The notes beneath the pieces are model-generated. The model saw nothing but the letters and a program-made list of their open reading frames with translations. It was not told where the DNA came from and made no database searches. This document shows, in pieces, positions 34,000 through 46,853 of a stretch of 64,000 nucleotides of DNA. How positions within the stretch are numbered: position 1 is the stretch's first letter; the number at the start of each line of letters is the position of its first letter. A program made the translations under genes and the position numbers. Source of the DNA: Carnegiea gigantea (taxonomy: Eukaryota > Streptophyta > Magnoliopsida > Caryophyllales > Cactaceae); the NCBI GenBank assembly GCA_029747015.1, contig JAKOGI010000333.1, positions 124,001 to 188,000 on the forward strand, given 5' to 3'.

Positions 34000-35243
34000 A
34001 CCATAAGATTTTTTCGTGAAGGTAGCCACCAATTTTTTTCCTCAGGTATCCCATCAGGGTACTCAAGATATACTATTTGACTTTTAGTATCAAGAAATAC
34101 AAATACTTAAGCAATCTGTATCATAAGTTATGATTATCATCAAGATAAGGGGATAATTTAGGATAGTGTAACCCCGAGGAATATCTAGGTTGAAGGGCTC
34201 AAAATTGAAAATCACAATTCCTTTAAATCATGGCAGGCTATCTCTTAAAGGATGCTATAATAATCCCCGCCATTCACCCATTCCTTTAACATAAACACGA
34301 CAAATGTATGTGGCTTTATGTTACCATCCATTTGAAACCAAACACTGTTAACCATATAATAGGGAAAGCATTCCACTGGCATGATAGGTGCAGGTGAGAA
34401 TTGAACAGAAAAGTGTGCCTTACACCATCAAACACTTGGTAAAAATGAACCTATGAATGTAACAAATTGTTCGTTTTAGATTAGAACATTTCAAATAAAA
34501 TTATTTTGATTATATATAAAGTTACACAAAGGACTTACATTGTACTCAAAACTCTTTTCAAAGTTTGACTCAATAAATTAGTCAACATGCACAACGATGC
34601 TTTTGGGATTATGATGTTAAAGTTGATATTTAAATTAGTTGTCACTAAATATTAAAATTAGTTAGTTATTTAAATTCATAAATAATAAAATTAAACTTCT
34701 AGTTAAAGATACCTCAAGGCAAGTTTGTACTTAATCATAATTCAGTAAGATATACAAGCAAGTGACATGGTACTACGCCTCAATAATGTATCTTCGTCCA
34801 CATTTACAAATGGAGTTCCCTAATGATGGAACATCAAATGAGCCGGCTTTTGTGATTGGGATTGGCGTATACCATCATTACATCCAACTCTTGCAAAATG
34901 CAAGCATAACTAAAAATAATACTTTGAAAAATGGTTACCTTCAAATGTTAAGTATGCTTAAACAGTTGAGGTTTCTAGAAGGGCTTTACATATGCCACTG
35001 GCTTTGTCCAACTAAAGTATCCCTCAATAGGGTGCAGCCATCGATATTAAATAGGTCTACCTAACAAAACCTTTTTTGCTAAACAAATGGGCAATCCCAA
35101 AATTCAGGGGTAAATATCCTGTTTGATTTGTAAAGGATTATGGTAGTATTATTCTTGGTTTTTTCAAGCATGCCAACTTGCAATTCACTATATCATAAGT
35201 TTTTGAACAACTTACTTAACTCAATTAGGCATCCTAGTACATC

Positions 35244-36330
35244 TTATAGAAGAGTAGCAAAGGTGGGACTTCTCAAAAATTCATGATGATCATGGCTTTT
35301 CATGTTTTGAAATGTTGTATTTGATAGTTCAACCCTATTCCCCTTGTTAATGTATAAAATTGGGCACATGAACCTCCAATAACCATTAGGAAATAAATCT
35401 CCTTTGATATAACAAGAGTACAAGGTTAGCTTTTGGCGCATGCCCTTGACCACTTAGTCCTCTTCTAGCTAAGTTTAACTCTTCTCCACAAGAAAGAACT
35501 GTCTTACCCATTATTGATTTGATGTCATCTCTTGCTTTTATAGCACATGCTTGACTATTTTGATAATGTCTCTACTCAAATTATTCTCAATGTGCATGAC
35601 ATCTAGGCTTTGCTGTACTGTTGATCTTTGTAATAAGATAACTCCACAATAATACTTTGCTTTAGTTAGTTATTTTCATTTTGCTGAAATCCCTAAAGTT
35701 GAAATTCAACCCTTGCGGCCACTTTAGGCAAGTTAGGTGTTAAATCATAAAACATTTCACTAGAGATCCTTTGAGGAGAGCCACTATTGATGCTCTTGCG
35801 ATTTCAAAAAGCAAGCGTACTAGGTCTACAACAATAACTCTTACACAAGAAACAGTGATGACAATTGAACCACAATGGCTTTTGCCTAGACTACAACTGC
35901 AAGGCACTATTTTAATCATTGCAAACTTGACATTCTAGCAACCCAAAAGCACTTCAACTAGACAACATTCTATAACCAGGTAAGTGAAAGGTGGTCCACG
36001 TTAATGCCACATGCAATTTGAAAGTTTACCTACTTGAAACATCTTATGTATCTGCCCTAACATTCCACAACATTTTCGACTCACCCATTAAGGGTTGCAA
36101 GTAGGCATCAATTTTGTTCCTCATATTTGCATGTATACATACTTTTATCATGCTCATAACAAAGCATGCAACCATTCAGGTACCAGCCAATTTCCTAAAC
36201 ATCCATGCCTAAATCTTTCACTTCTCTTAAAAGCTGATGATAATTCTAAGGGACACAACTTTTATCAAAACATGTATCCTTCATTAAATGAATCACTTCA
36301 TTGGAACAACATTCAGGCATGTTGTGACCT
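35244..36330 (-). pseudogene. TNP2-like transposase fragments
   Basis: Transposase_21 (TNP2) catalyses cut-and-paste movement of CACTA elements. Visible fragments on the minus strand are VKDLGMD followed by NGCMLCYEHDKSMYTC near 36100-36230 (the usual P-N-D-C-M-L-Y motif), LHVALTW near 36000, LDVMHIEKNLSRDII near 35560-35625, and an open piece 35244-35453 ending LSNTTFQNMKSHDHHEFL. The order and spacing match the family. Many stops; a fossil. Confidence 0.6.
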
Positions 36331-36334
36331 GATT

Positions 36335-36558
36335 TTATGCTAGATATTATCACTGATGTCTTAAGCACTGGTATGTTATACCCTGTATACTAGGGCTGCT
36401 CAGTAGATTCAATGATAGTGTAAAATGCCTCGAGATTTGTATTATTTTATGCTAGATATTATCACTGATGTTTTAAGCACAGGTATGCTATACCCTGTAT
36501 ACTAGGGTTGCTCAGTAGATTCAATGATAGTGTAAAATGCCTCGAGATTTGTATTATG
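36335..36558. repeat. Tandem duplication, 112-bp unit, two copies
   Basis: 36335-36446 and 36447-36558 are nearly identical (TTTATGCTAGATATTATCAC start, GAGATTTGTATTAT end) with only a few differences. A local tandem duplication inside the CACTA transposase remnant. Confidence 0.9.
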
Positions 36559-36745
36559 AGAGTCATTCATGTTCACTTGATTAGCTCGAAATGCATTATA
36601 GAGCATATTCTCCACATGGTTCTCATTACCTTCATTGTGATTATAATTTATGGGTGTGTAATGACCTCAAGGATAACATGTCGCAGTTATAACTATCATC
36701 ACCACTGTTATACATGTTGTATGAACTACTTGCGCACCGTGCTTC

Positions 36746-37003
36746 TCAATATTCTACATCGCCATAGGTTATCCAATACCAATAAGCCTTGATGAGCCCC
36801 TTTCTATATATATGGTATTTTACAATATCAGGCAAATGATATTGCGTATTTTTACCCTTAACACATGGGCATTGATAAACCCTATTAGTCTTAAACTCCT
36901 CTTGTTTTTTTTTCCCCTTTTTTACAGATCTTTCAAACATTTTCACTCCCTCTAACCATTCTTCTCTAAGTCCAAGCGAAATAAGATTTCTCCATTTAGA
37001 CAT
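36746..37003 (-). pseudogene. Transposase-associated domain of CACTA element
   Basis: An open frame of 85 codons starting MSKWRNLISLGLREEWLEGV. It holds QCPCVKGKN, a H-L-x6-HIYRKGLIKAYWYWITYGD stretch, matching the Transpos_assoc pattern of CPC-x2-C, H-L-x4-GF-x3-Y-x-W-x2-HGE. It would be the first exon of the transposase. The second part of the Cys motif is missing. Confidence 0.55.
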
Positions 37004-38511
37004 GCATTCAGGACGTAATAGCCCATCTATGTTTGCTTAATCCAATAAAATTAATAGTTATATATGGTGCAACTAGTTTAGGAATTAATCTTATATGAGC
37101 AAATTTAATTATTAACCATGATTCTAATCTATTAGACATCACAAAATTTCAATATGTACAAACGAATATGTACATAAATGCTAACATGATGCTTAAGAAT
37201 ACAAATATTTATAGGTAAAAGTGATAAAAACCCATTTGAATCAACGAAAAATAATGCCCTTGCTTATGACTAGAACATGAACAATAGCCATTTTTATTGT
37301 TTCTCATTTCACCCACTTAAGGCCCACAACAAATTAATCATGGCTTAAGACCAATTAAAAAAAAAAATCTTTTTCTCAAAATCTAGCTTTATGACGATCG
37401 CAAATTTTTACTTAAAATCAAAATCATATTTTAAAATATGTTATGCCCTTACTAATTAGTCATAAATATTATAAAGCATATTGTAGGCCACTCTTTAAAT
37501 ATGAAATTATTCATAACATGTCAGTAAATAACACAATACCTATATTTAATTAATATAACACAAAAGCAATCTCATAAACTACATGTAAAGTTTTATTCAT
37601 TTTTAAACTTCATTAATAAGCTCACTAGCTTTTATTCATATGTGCACTTTTATTCTTACAAAAACGTAGTCATATCACAATTAAACGACATTTAATTAGC
37701 ACAATACTAAAATGTTATTTATTTACATTTTAGCTCAAATTACAATAGCAATCTCACTAATCTTGTTAATTACATGAAATTACTTGCAAATAAAATCACA
37801 GCTTGCCCCTAGATGCGGTTGGGGGTCTGGTGTAGCAGTCTTACCCCTGAGTTGCAAAATTACAGAGAGACTAGTTCAGATTGACCATAGATTTAGAAAT
37901 CCTACACTACCTACTACTTCATAGATATAGAGCATAGAAAGTTTGGAGAGGCATGCTGCTTTAGCCCATATAATCCAAACTGAAAAAATAGCCCAAACTT
38001 GCCATTTTCTCCTTCTAACAGAATGCATCCTAACTAAATTGGACAAAGTAAAGTTTACACTGTTATCTGCATATAAATTTTTATTTGCACACATAAAAAC
38101 TAAACACATAAACTTAACAATAGCCATACACATATTTTTCACACGTTAATTGAAAACCAAATCAATCATATGCATAAATGATCACCAATCAATCACATAA
38201 ATAATTTATCCAACTAAACATGCCAAACTAATTAAAGATATATGGTAGCCAAATTATTATGTATCTTCATATCGATATGAAGCCCATTAAGTCACACAAA
38301 TGAAGCCATTTACATAACAACATTTTATTTACAAATTAAAAAAAAAAGCATTTGATGCATGCCTCTCCAAGACACAAGGACAATGTTTGACTGACGATGA
38401 GCCATGGCACTCCCTTGCACCACCATGTACAGCCATGTCCACAAATTATTAACCAACTAACCAAATTTTCAAAAATTAAAATTAAGGGCCTCACCAGTAG
38501 CTAAGTGGATA
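37004..38511. other. AT-rich DNA upstream of the CACTA remnant
   Basis: No gene seen. Very AT-rich; 37801-37860 holds an isolated GC-richer patch (GCTTGCCCCTAGATGCGG) of unknown nature. Confidence 0.4.
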
Positions 38512-38516
38512 ACCAT
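38512..38516. other. Target-site duplication ACCAT, left copy (F3)
   Basis: ACCAT equals 45368-45372, directly outside the two F3 LTR ends. Confidence 0.85.
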
Positions 38517-39822
38517 TGTTACGTAAAAATGCCACAGCTGCACGTTGTAGCCATAGGTAGCAATCGACAAGTACGAGTCGTATCCAGGGAACTTGGTTTC
38601 AACTACCAGAACCAATCAATCTACTCAATCTAGGCAAATCAAAGCTGTAGCTTTGGATATAAACTAAGAGAATGATAACAACTAAAGAACTGAATAAGAT
38701 AGCAGAATAGTAAAACATCTAAGTTGGAATTAACATCACAATTATGCTAGTGAATCAATTACTAACCCCATCAGACAAACCCAAGCACGAATTATGAGTA
38801 GAAAGATCATCAATTAAGTCCATCCCCTTCCTCTCTCAATGGTCAAGGACTAATCCTAGAACTATAGTCACCTATTCTCATAGGGCTAAAAATTAGAGGA
38901 TTATAAGGTCTATAATGTCAAATCCCAGTTAGAACTTCAATTATTTTCATATCAAAATTCTAATTATCTACTAAGTCACGCTAGGTAAAGGTTTTGTCTC
39001 TCAACACTCCCCTAATTTGAATAAAGATGGATGAATGCTCTTTTGAGTAATTCATCAAACACATGGTGCGCATAGTAGAAATCATAAACACAAACTTGGG
39101 GAAAGTAAGGCTTTGGGACTAGATAACGATTTAACTACATATAATCGGCATTAATCCCAACTTAAGTTAGGAGATTTAGCCTAGAATCATATTTACAACA
39201 ACAATCACAAAATCCAATTCAACAAACATGATAAACGCAAAACCCTAGGATAACAAAGATGAGAGAAGGGAGAATTTAGAGAACAAACTTGAATTAATCA
39301 TACGAAGTAAAATAATCTTCAATACTAGCAATTCAATCCAAAAGTATTGAAAACTCCGCTAACGAAACGCTAGAAATCACCTCAGAAAAGTGCTCTCTAA
39401 ATAACAGATAAGATGTCCCAAAAAGTGCTGAAGAGAAGCTTTTAATTCGCGAAAACTGAAGCAGCATATGTCCGTCCCTCGCCGCACGGCCGAGTGTAGC
39501 TACGAGTTTTAATTTTTCTTGCAGCACGGTCGTGCCAGATTACATAGCTAACCATGCTGCCTTCTAAGCCTTCAATCGTGCTTCCTTTAGTTCTCGGGGG
39601 TTCTTTGGAGCTCTATTCTTCCTCAGAATTCATCCCCATTGGCTTCCTTCTAATCAAAAACTATCAAATTTCTCATCTTTTTGGCAAAACACTTGAAAAC
39701 CAAGAAATACGCTATATGAGCACAATATAAACCAAAGGAGACAAGTTTGACGTTTTCTCATTGAGATTCGACATAAAAATAATGGGAGAAAGGAATCATT
39801 TATGCTTATCTCTTGCTTGCCC
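38517..39822 (-). repeat. 3' LTR of F3
   Basis: Begins TGTTACGTAAAAATGCC and is colinear with 43994-45367. The last part of the LTR and most of the polypurine region appear deleted, since the LTR sequence passes directly into the CTTGCCCTCAAGCAAG block at about 39822. Confidence 0.8.
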
Positions 39823-41480
39823 TCAAGCAAGACTAGCTCTTGAAATGCCAAAAAGGGAGATAACCTCTAGCCAGGCCCCTCCTTAGGCAAGAGTTGATCA
39901 ATCAACAAATCATGTTCAATCATACATTAGAGGTGGCCAAGCCAAGGTGTGAAAAACATTTTGATAAAAATATAAACACTATCATCCATAAATCACTCTA
40001 TCTGAATGCAACACATTAAATACCCCAATATTGAAACATATAATAAGACAAGATCTTCTTCAATAAGTGGTGAGTAAGCAGGATCGGTAAGACATCACTT
40101 TAGAACAAAGTGGAACACTCCTCTCAATATGTTTAGAATTCATAACAAGGGTGCACTCAACACTCTATCCAAACAAGCATACTACCATAAGTTTGGTAGA
40201 GTTCTCAATTCTCCATCGCTTGATGCGAAAAGCAAAATTTCAATCATGAGGGCATGCACAGAGGATGTAATGGGGTTAAGATTAAAGGTCAGAAGTGGAA
40301 AAATTTAAGAGAAGTGAAGCTATTAGTCAAAAGACTAGGGAGAAAAAAACACTTCCACGACCAATTGAAAATTAAGCAACAAACCCCATAAAAACCTGAA
40401 GAGAGGAATTAAACAAGTTTATTATCATAGTCCTACGTGCCAACCACTTCATTCACAACTTCTCTATTTCTTTCTTTTCTTTTCTTTTCTTTTCTTTTCT
40501 TTTTTTTCCTTTTTTAACATCTTTTTTTTTTAAATTCTTTTCTTTGAGAGGTAAAAACAAGATACTTGTGAATGGCATGGGAAACACAAAATCAGTTCAC
40601 AATTCCTTCAGTACAAGCCACCAATAGAGTACCTAAGGGGGATCAACCTCCGAAACTAACCCATCTCAATATGGAAGTGTTACTCCACTAGACCATGATA
40701 ATGGTAAAGAGAATGTACACAGGCTAAGTGTGTAGTGGATAGGATGTAATGATAAAAATAGGAAAAGGCACAAAAGGTTAGGAAAAGGGGTAATACACAT
40801 CAATGGGTAGCTTTTTGGCTTATGTGACTATATGAAACAAAAATTGCCTCAATTATATCAACATATGCAAATGCTAAATTTCTAGAGATGCATCATGGAG
40901 TAGTCGCACCTGAAAGAAAGTATGCGACTACATACAATGATCAAATAGTCATTAGGCCTAAGATCTTACAGGTAAACCTACCATAGTCAAGCAACATACT
41001 CCAAGATATGTCCCACTTATCAAAATCAATCAAGTCAAACCATATGAGCTTCAAGGGCAATTGGTATGCAATAAAGGGCAAAGGAACCACAAATAGCAAT
41101 ATCGAAAACAATTTCACAAAACTCACGCTAGGACATGCCACACTTCATATCACAATCAACATGATTGATCAATTATTACCCCTTGTATTCTTATCACAAT
41201 AGGGGTTTTCACAAGGGAAGGGGAAAACTCATGGTGCAAAGGGGAAAAAAGGGAGGGATGAGGTGATAACATAACCATTTTTTTCTTTCACAAATACCTT
41301 GGGTTGCCTCCCAAGAACTGCTTGTTTTAGATTCATAGTTTGACCCTTACCTCTGATGATAGACAACAGTGACTAGGGAGGTGAATGGATCATAGAGTGC
41401 TATTGTAGTGTCCACTACCTCCCTGATGCGATAAAAAATGCCACCAAGGCTAGTTGGGATGCACGGAGGAAGATCAGGAA
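39823..41480 (-). other. Non-coding 3' half of F3
   Basis: No gene seen. It has a CTTTT-type microsatellite at 40470-40505, a G-rich stretch near 41220-41260, and the block GTTCTTGGGAGGCAACCCAA (minus, about 41300-41320), a sequence I associate with untranslated regions of plant Ty3/gypsy elements. Confidence 0.55.
40470..40505. repeat. CTTTT microsatellite
   Basis: About six to seven tandem TTTCT units followed by a T run. Confidence 0.9.
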
Positions 41481-42180
41481 AGGTTACAAAACTCATATAG
41501 GGCCCTCCATTCCCATCAAACATCTTGACGTTAGAAACAGCTGCAGGAGGGGCGAAATGATAGAAACTGCAGGAGATAGGTTAATAGCAGGGGCTATAGA
41601 TGTTGTGTGTGAAGGGAAACAAAAATCTACCCTCTCCCCACACAACTGAAAAGACATAGTGCCAGCCTGGACATTGATCACCACCCTAGCAGTAGTTAAA
41701 AATGGCCTTTCTAAGATGATAGGGCCCTAGAAGCTCTCATCCATATCCATGATAATGAAATCGCATGGGATGATGAACTTACCCACCTGAACTGGAACAT
41801 CCTCTAGAAGACCTACAGCTCGGTTAATGGAGCGATCTATTAGTTGTATGCTCATGGTGGGGGTGACAGGTCTAGCAATTTAAGCTTCTCGCAAAGAGAG
41901 GTGTAGGGCCCACACTAGTTCCTAAATCAGAAAGGACTCCCTCGATCTGCATATCCCCTATACAGCATGGGATAAAGAAGCTACCAGGATCTTATAGCTT
42001 TTGCTCTGTAAGAGTGCACTGCAGGCTTCTCCAATAGGAGCCACCGAAACATTCCCAGGCTTGCCTTTCTTAGAAATAAGCTCTCTTAAAAATTTCAGAT
42101 AAGTTGGAGCTTCCTTAAGAGCCTCCAAGAAAGGAGCATTGATATAGATCCTGCTTAGCACATTGAGGAATCTTGCGAAT
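41481..42180 (-). pseudogene. Athila-type protease region of F3
   Basis: On the minus strand 41958-42161 encodes LSRIYINAPFLEALKEAPTY, then LRELISKKGKPG and EACSALLQ. These match the conserved segment before the aspartic protease in Athila Gag-Pol. Downstream, LGPSLRD/G-type residues and MDEGF/ILGRPFL-like fragments lie around 41690-41930, and VINVQAGTMSFQL at 41640-41684 is the segment after the protease. Stops and shifts interrupt it. RT does not follow. Confidence 0.65.
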
Positions 42181-43560
42181 CAAGGCTCAAGCTTAGATAT
42201 CTTAGCATATGCTACCTTCTGGGGGAAAAGGACAAGTGGCTAGTTGGGGCAGACTTAGACTGAACGACTAATCTTCCGTTAGAGCTCGAACTCTCTTTTT
42301 CCTTGCCCCCTCTGTTCCTGCAAAATCAGGGATTGAAACTATCTTTTGGAGAACCATCATGAGGCTCTCCTCTAACACCTCCTCCATCAAAGAAATGGCA
42401 TTGATATGACCCCTAAGGTTGGTCTCAGTCTGGCCTGGTACATACCTTTGAGGTCAAAACAGATAACCGACCTACTGAGCTATATGGGCGATTTGGGTAT
42501 CCATCACCTTCTAGTGGAAGGCCATGGCATCAAACTTGGAGGTCAGTTGATTGATCGACTTACCGAGAGCTTCATTAGTCTTAGTTTGGGTCGCTATAAA
42601 ATGGTTCATGAGACTCTCAAGTTGAATTTGGGTTGAAGAGGTTGAAGGGTTGTAGGGAGCTCTATAATGAAAACCGGGCGGCTGCATAGAACTCTAGGGT
42701 GAGGGTCAAGGTTCTTGTGGAGAGGATTGGGGTGATTCTTCTAACCTTAATTGTAGATAGTGGAGTGGGAATTATTTTGTGGTGGGTGTTTATAGCTATA
42801 CAGAGCATTAGAGGGCTCAAGGGTAGAGGAAACATTGTAGAACTCAATAGATGTGCGACCCTGCACACCACGAGTCCCACAAAAAGGATAAACTCCCATT
42901 GGTAACATAGAAGGACTGTCCGGAATGGAAAGAGCACCTACTTTGTCAAGTCATTATGCTAAGGCATCCACTCTGCTAGCTAGAAGTGTCACAACATCGA
43001 CCTCATACCTGCCACCGCTCCTCTTTAGAGTGGCTCTCTCACTCAACCAGTAGTAATTGTTAGAAGCCATCTCTTCCAACAAAGCTTTTGCTACTTCTAT
43101 GGACTTTCCGATGCGAGCGCGTCTGGCTACAGCATCTACTGATATATTCACTGACTGCTCTAGCCCATTGTAGAATGCTTGGACTAAGAGCCAGTTAGGA
43201 AGATCATAATGGGGGCACTGTCGCTGAAGGTCGTTAAACCACCCCAAGCCTCATATAGGGACTCCCTACCCTACTGAGCAAAGAGGGTGATGTATGTCCT
43301 CAGCTTTGCAATCTTGTTAAGTGGAAAGTATTTGTTGAGGAAGGCTTTGGAGAGAACTTCTCAAATACTGAACGAGTTGGGCTCCTCGTTCTACAGCCAG
43401 TTTCTAGATCTATCCTTCAGTGAGAAAGGAAAGAGCAGTAGTAGAATGGTGTCAGTGGACACCATGTTAAGCTTGATAGTATTGTACTTCGTAAGGAATT
43501 TGCGAAGATGCACATTGGGGTTATCTGACGGGTGTTCGCCGAACTGATCCCTCTATACGA
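42181..43560 (-). pseudogene. Athila-type gag of F3
   Basis: Minus-strand Gag fragments. Near 43400-43540 are HLRKFLTKYNTIKLN, FPFSLKDRSRNWL and NKYFPLNKIAKLR, the typical retrotransposon gag core. The stretch 42954-43247 is open, with WFNDLQRQCPHYDLPNWLL, QAFYNGL and EEMASNNYYW. The remainder to 42180 is broken. Gag forms the particle. At 43602-43706 a 64-bp unit is duplicated in tandem within or just before the gag N-terminus. Confidence 0.75.
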
Positions 43561-43601
43561 TTGTTATAAGGATAAGGCTGAGCTCGAAGTTGTTGTCTCA
43601 C

Positions 43602-43706
43602 AGTAATGCCCGGTGCTTACGGTAGTGCATAGTCTCACAGTAATGCCGGGGCTAACAATGGATGAAGTAATGCCCGGTGCTTACGGTAGTGCATAGTCTC
43701 ACAGTA
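43602..43706. repeat. Tandem duplication, 64-bp unit
   Basis: The segment AGTAATGCCCGGTGCTTACG through CATAGTCTCACAGTA occurs at 43602 and again at 43666, one full and one partial copy, near-identical. Confidence 0.85.
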
Positions 43707-43970
43707 CTCTGTTGTCTCGCTCAACCATCACGGCTTCTACCTTCTTCTTTCTTCTCGCTTCTCTGCCTCGTTGCCATGTAGTTCCTTTGATCTCAGGATT
43801 GATTGGGATAAGGTTTTGATTCCCTTGGCTCATCCTGTGCATATAAAACAAATACTACCCGAGCATAAATAGTGTCCAACAAGAATAAAGAAGAGCTACA
43901 AACTATAAAAAGTAAAAATAAAGCCTTATCTACAGTACTCTAATCGATTATAATATCGAAAGGAATAAGC

Positions 43971-43988
43971 TCCCCAGCAATGGTGCTA
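43971..43988 (-). other. Primer-binding site, tRNA-Asp type, degenerate (F3)
   Basis: Minus TAGCACCATTGCTGGGGA matches 14 of 18 positions of the tRNA-Asp site, five bases from the LTR. Confidence 0.65.
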
Positions 43989-43993
43989 GAGCT

Positions 43994-45367
43994 TGTTACA
44001 AAAAAATGCCGCAAGTGTACGGCATAGATGTAACTAATAACTGGCAAATACACGTCGTATCCAGAGAGAACTTGCTTTCAACTACCAGAACTAATTAATC
44101 TACTCAATCTAGGAAAATCAAAGCTTTAGGTTTGGATATAAACTAAGAGAATGATAACAACTAAAGAACTAAATAAGATAGCAGAATGGTAAAACACCTA
44201 AGTTAGAATTAAGAGCACGATTATGCTAGTGAATCTATTACTAACCCCATCAGACAAACCCAAGCATGCATTATAGGTGGATAGATTATCAATTTGATCT
44301 ATCCCCTCCCTCTCTCAAGGGTCGATAACTAATCCTAGAACTATAGTCACCTATTGTCATGTGACTAAAAATAAGAGGATTACAAGGTCTACAATCTCGA
44401 ATCCCAATTAAAACTTCAATATTTTCATATCAAAATCGTAATTGTCTACTAATTTATGCGAGGTAAAGGTTTCGTCTCTCAACACTCCCCTGAACCTAAA
44501 TAAAGATGGATGAATGCTCTTTTAAGCAATTCATCAAACACATGGTGCGCGTAGCAGAAATCATAAATGCAAACTTGTGGAAAGTAAGGATTTTGGGCTA
44601 GATCATGATTCAACTACACATAATTGGTGTTAATCCCACCCTAAGATTGAATATTTAGCCGAGAATCATATTTATAATAGCAATCACAAAACCTAATTCA
44701 ATAAACATGATAAATGCAAAACCCTAAAATAACAAAGATGAGAGAAGGGAGAATTTAGAGAACAAACTTGAATTAATCATGCGAGGACAAATAGAATAAT
44801 TTTCAATGCTAGTAATTCAATCCAAAAATATAGAAAACCTCCCCTAACAAAACCATAGAAATCACCTCAAAAAAGTGCTCTCTAAGTAAACTATAAGATG
44901 TTCCAAAAAGTGCCGAGGGAAAGCTTTCATTGGCAAAAACTGTCGTAGCCCATAGTTGTGCCTTGACGCAAGGTCGACCATGCGCATATGCACGAGTACC
45001 ACGCATGGCCGCGTGCCCAACCGTGCGTAGCTATGGGTTGTGATTTTTCCTACATCACGGTCGTGCCTGATCACACGGTCAACTGTGCTGCCGTCTAAGC
45101 CATTAGTCGTGCTTCCCTTAGTTCCTGGGCCTTCTTCGGACCTCTATTCTTCCTCAGAATTTGTTCGCTTTGCCTTCCTTCCTATCAAAAACTCGCAGAT
45201 TTCTCGTCTTTCTGGCAAAACTTTTGAAAACCGAGAACTACCACCACGCAAGCACAGTATCAACTAAAAGAGGCAAGTTTGATGCCTTCTCATCGAGATT
45301 CGACACAAAACTAATGGGAGAATGGAATCAATTATATGCTAGAATGAGTTAAAATAGAGGTTTATCA
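43994..45367 (-). repeat. 5' LTR of F3
   Basis: 1,374 bp; TGTTACAAAAAAATG at the low end and GGTTTATCA at the high end. Direct repeat of 38517-39822, with mismatches throughout. GC-richer part at 44950-45120. Confidence 0.85.
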
Positions 45368-45372
45368 ACCAT
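45368..45372. other. Target-site duplication ACCAT, right copy (F3)
   Basis: Matches 38512-38516 exactly. Confidence 0.85.
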
Positions 45373-46689
45373 GGTAGCAGTAATAATGACAACTTCTTCA
45401 GCGACACCCTCTCTTACCGTCACAAACACTTCCAGAAATGGATCTACCAACCAAATGCATCTTAAAAAAATTGAAATATTAAAATCCTCATCTCACCAGC
45501 ATGCTGACTATAGCAATGAAGATAACGGCGATAATGATACCTAAGGGTGGTGGTGGCGATGTCTCAAGCCAAAGGTGGCATCGTTCCTCTCTATCACGGA
45601 CTCACTCACTCTCTCTTGCTCTCTAGATCTTGCTACAATCTCTTCCCCCAATTGGCAAACCCGAAAAACTAAATCCCGAAATTTTTGGTAAAAACTGAAC
45701 AACTTTCCTACAGGCCTTCCCACCCATTAGAAAACCGTTGGGAAAAAAATCCCAACCAGATGGGGGACCTATTGGAGAACCTGCCGAAAATCTCTGAGAA
45801 CATCACTTCTCGCCTTGAAACCAATCAAAGTGTTTTATTGGTTAGGACACCTATCGAGTTTGCCCATTAAAATACTGATGTGCTTTTACAGTGACACTAT
45901 AGACTATGTACATTATTCAACAAGCTTCTAAGCCAATAGCTTAAGATGATAGTTGAAGGTACGTGAATGGTTTTGTACTTCAAACCACCCCTTCACACAA
46001 ATGGCTTCTATGCTTGAAGCATGACTTTTTCAAAGGCTCCCTGTTACCTTGCATAATATTAAACATTAGAGCTGTTGAGAATTAAACCTTATACTTTTCA
46101 CTCAGAAAGGCTCTAATACAATTTTGAAGAACCACCTCCACTAAGAGTTTAACTTGATCCTTGTTGAAGGTTAAAAACTATTTTACATTTAACATATAGC
46201 ATTATTTAGATAGTTTAAACTAGTCATTTTATTCTAACTTCAAGTTTTCTACCAAGAAATTAATTCAATTGCCAACACTAGAATTTAGAAAAGCAATACG
46301 TTTATCTCAGCCTAAAATCGTCTTATATATAGCTATAGCTATTAAGTCAAAATTAAGAATTCAATCTAATAGCAGGATAGCCAGTGGAATTAGCTAAGTG
46401 GTCATATTGCCTTACAAAGAAGCTTACTAGGCACAAAGGACTTTCTAATAGCCTTCAATTTTATTATATAGCTTACTAGTTTTGGACTAGCACAAAAAAT
46501 CTAAGTCCTTAGAATTGTCACCAGTCTTCATAATATTTGAAGAGATTATTAGGCTTTTAATAGGATATTAGGAAACTAATAGTTTTAAATTATTTGTCTT
46601 TGTGAATACTAAAAAACATTCAAATGATCTACCCACATTGGAGCCCTAGCATTCTAATTATATTAATTGTAAGATACAAAGATTATAAT
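45373..46689. other. Unassigned DNA between F3 and F2 D
   Basis: No gene recognised. The right part, from about 46400, may be LTR sequence of the broken Copia whose coding end is at 46690-46853, but no partner LTR is in the window. Confidence 0.4.
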
Positions 46690-46853
46690 ATTATTCTTAT
46701 AGTTTATTAATCCTCCAACTGTACATGGGGGTTTGTAATAGACAAGTTGGACTTTGATAATAAAAATATTTTAGTCAACAGGGCCTTAGTAAAAATAACT
46801 ACTAAATGTTGCTAAGTAGGAATATAGTGTACAACTAAATCACTATGAACAAC
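46690..46853 (-). pseudogene. Copia RNase H C-terminal fragment
   Basis: Minus strand reads DLVVHYIPT, then VIFTKALLTKIF and LSITNPHVQLED. This fits the end of Copia polyproteins (V-x-YIPT-x-x-Q-x-AD-x-FTK-x-L). The fragment stops exactly where F2 LTR D begins, so F2 D inserted into this older Copia. Confidence 0.6.

Larger units (their letters stand above)
34000..37003 (-). mobile_element. CACTA (En/Spm) transposon remnant
   Basis: Minus-strand fragments appear in the order expected for a CACTA transposase: a transposase-associated N-terminal domain (36746-37003), TNP2-like zinc region (about 36090-36330), the conserved LDVMHIEKN motif (about 35560-35625), the KSHDHHEF segment (about 35280-35300) and a possible C-terminal end (34050-34360). 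All are separated by stops. I could not find the CACTA-type terminal repeats, so the outer limits are not known. Confidence 0.6.
38517..45367 (-). mobile_element. Athila-like non-autonomous LTR retrotransposon F3
   Basis: A 6,851-bp element with direct LTRs (38517-39822 and 43994-45367), perfect 5-bp target duplication ACCAT, a degenerate tRNA-Asp primer site, gag and protease remnants of Athila type, and then about 1.6 kb of non-coding DNA where RT and integrase would be expected. It therefore depended on another element for mobility. It interrupts unassigned DNA between the CACTA remnant and 45373. Confidence 0.85.

Noticed and set aside
38490..38516. TAGCTAAGTGG, resembling a Pol III A box.
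   Set aside because: No tRNA-like fold around it and no B box on either side of the F3 insertion.
45373..45900. Repeated AACCGTTGGG/CCCAACC motifs as CACTA subterminal repeats.
   Set aside because: Too few and too irregular; no CACTA terminal sequence could be tied to them.
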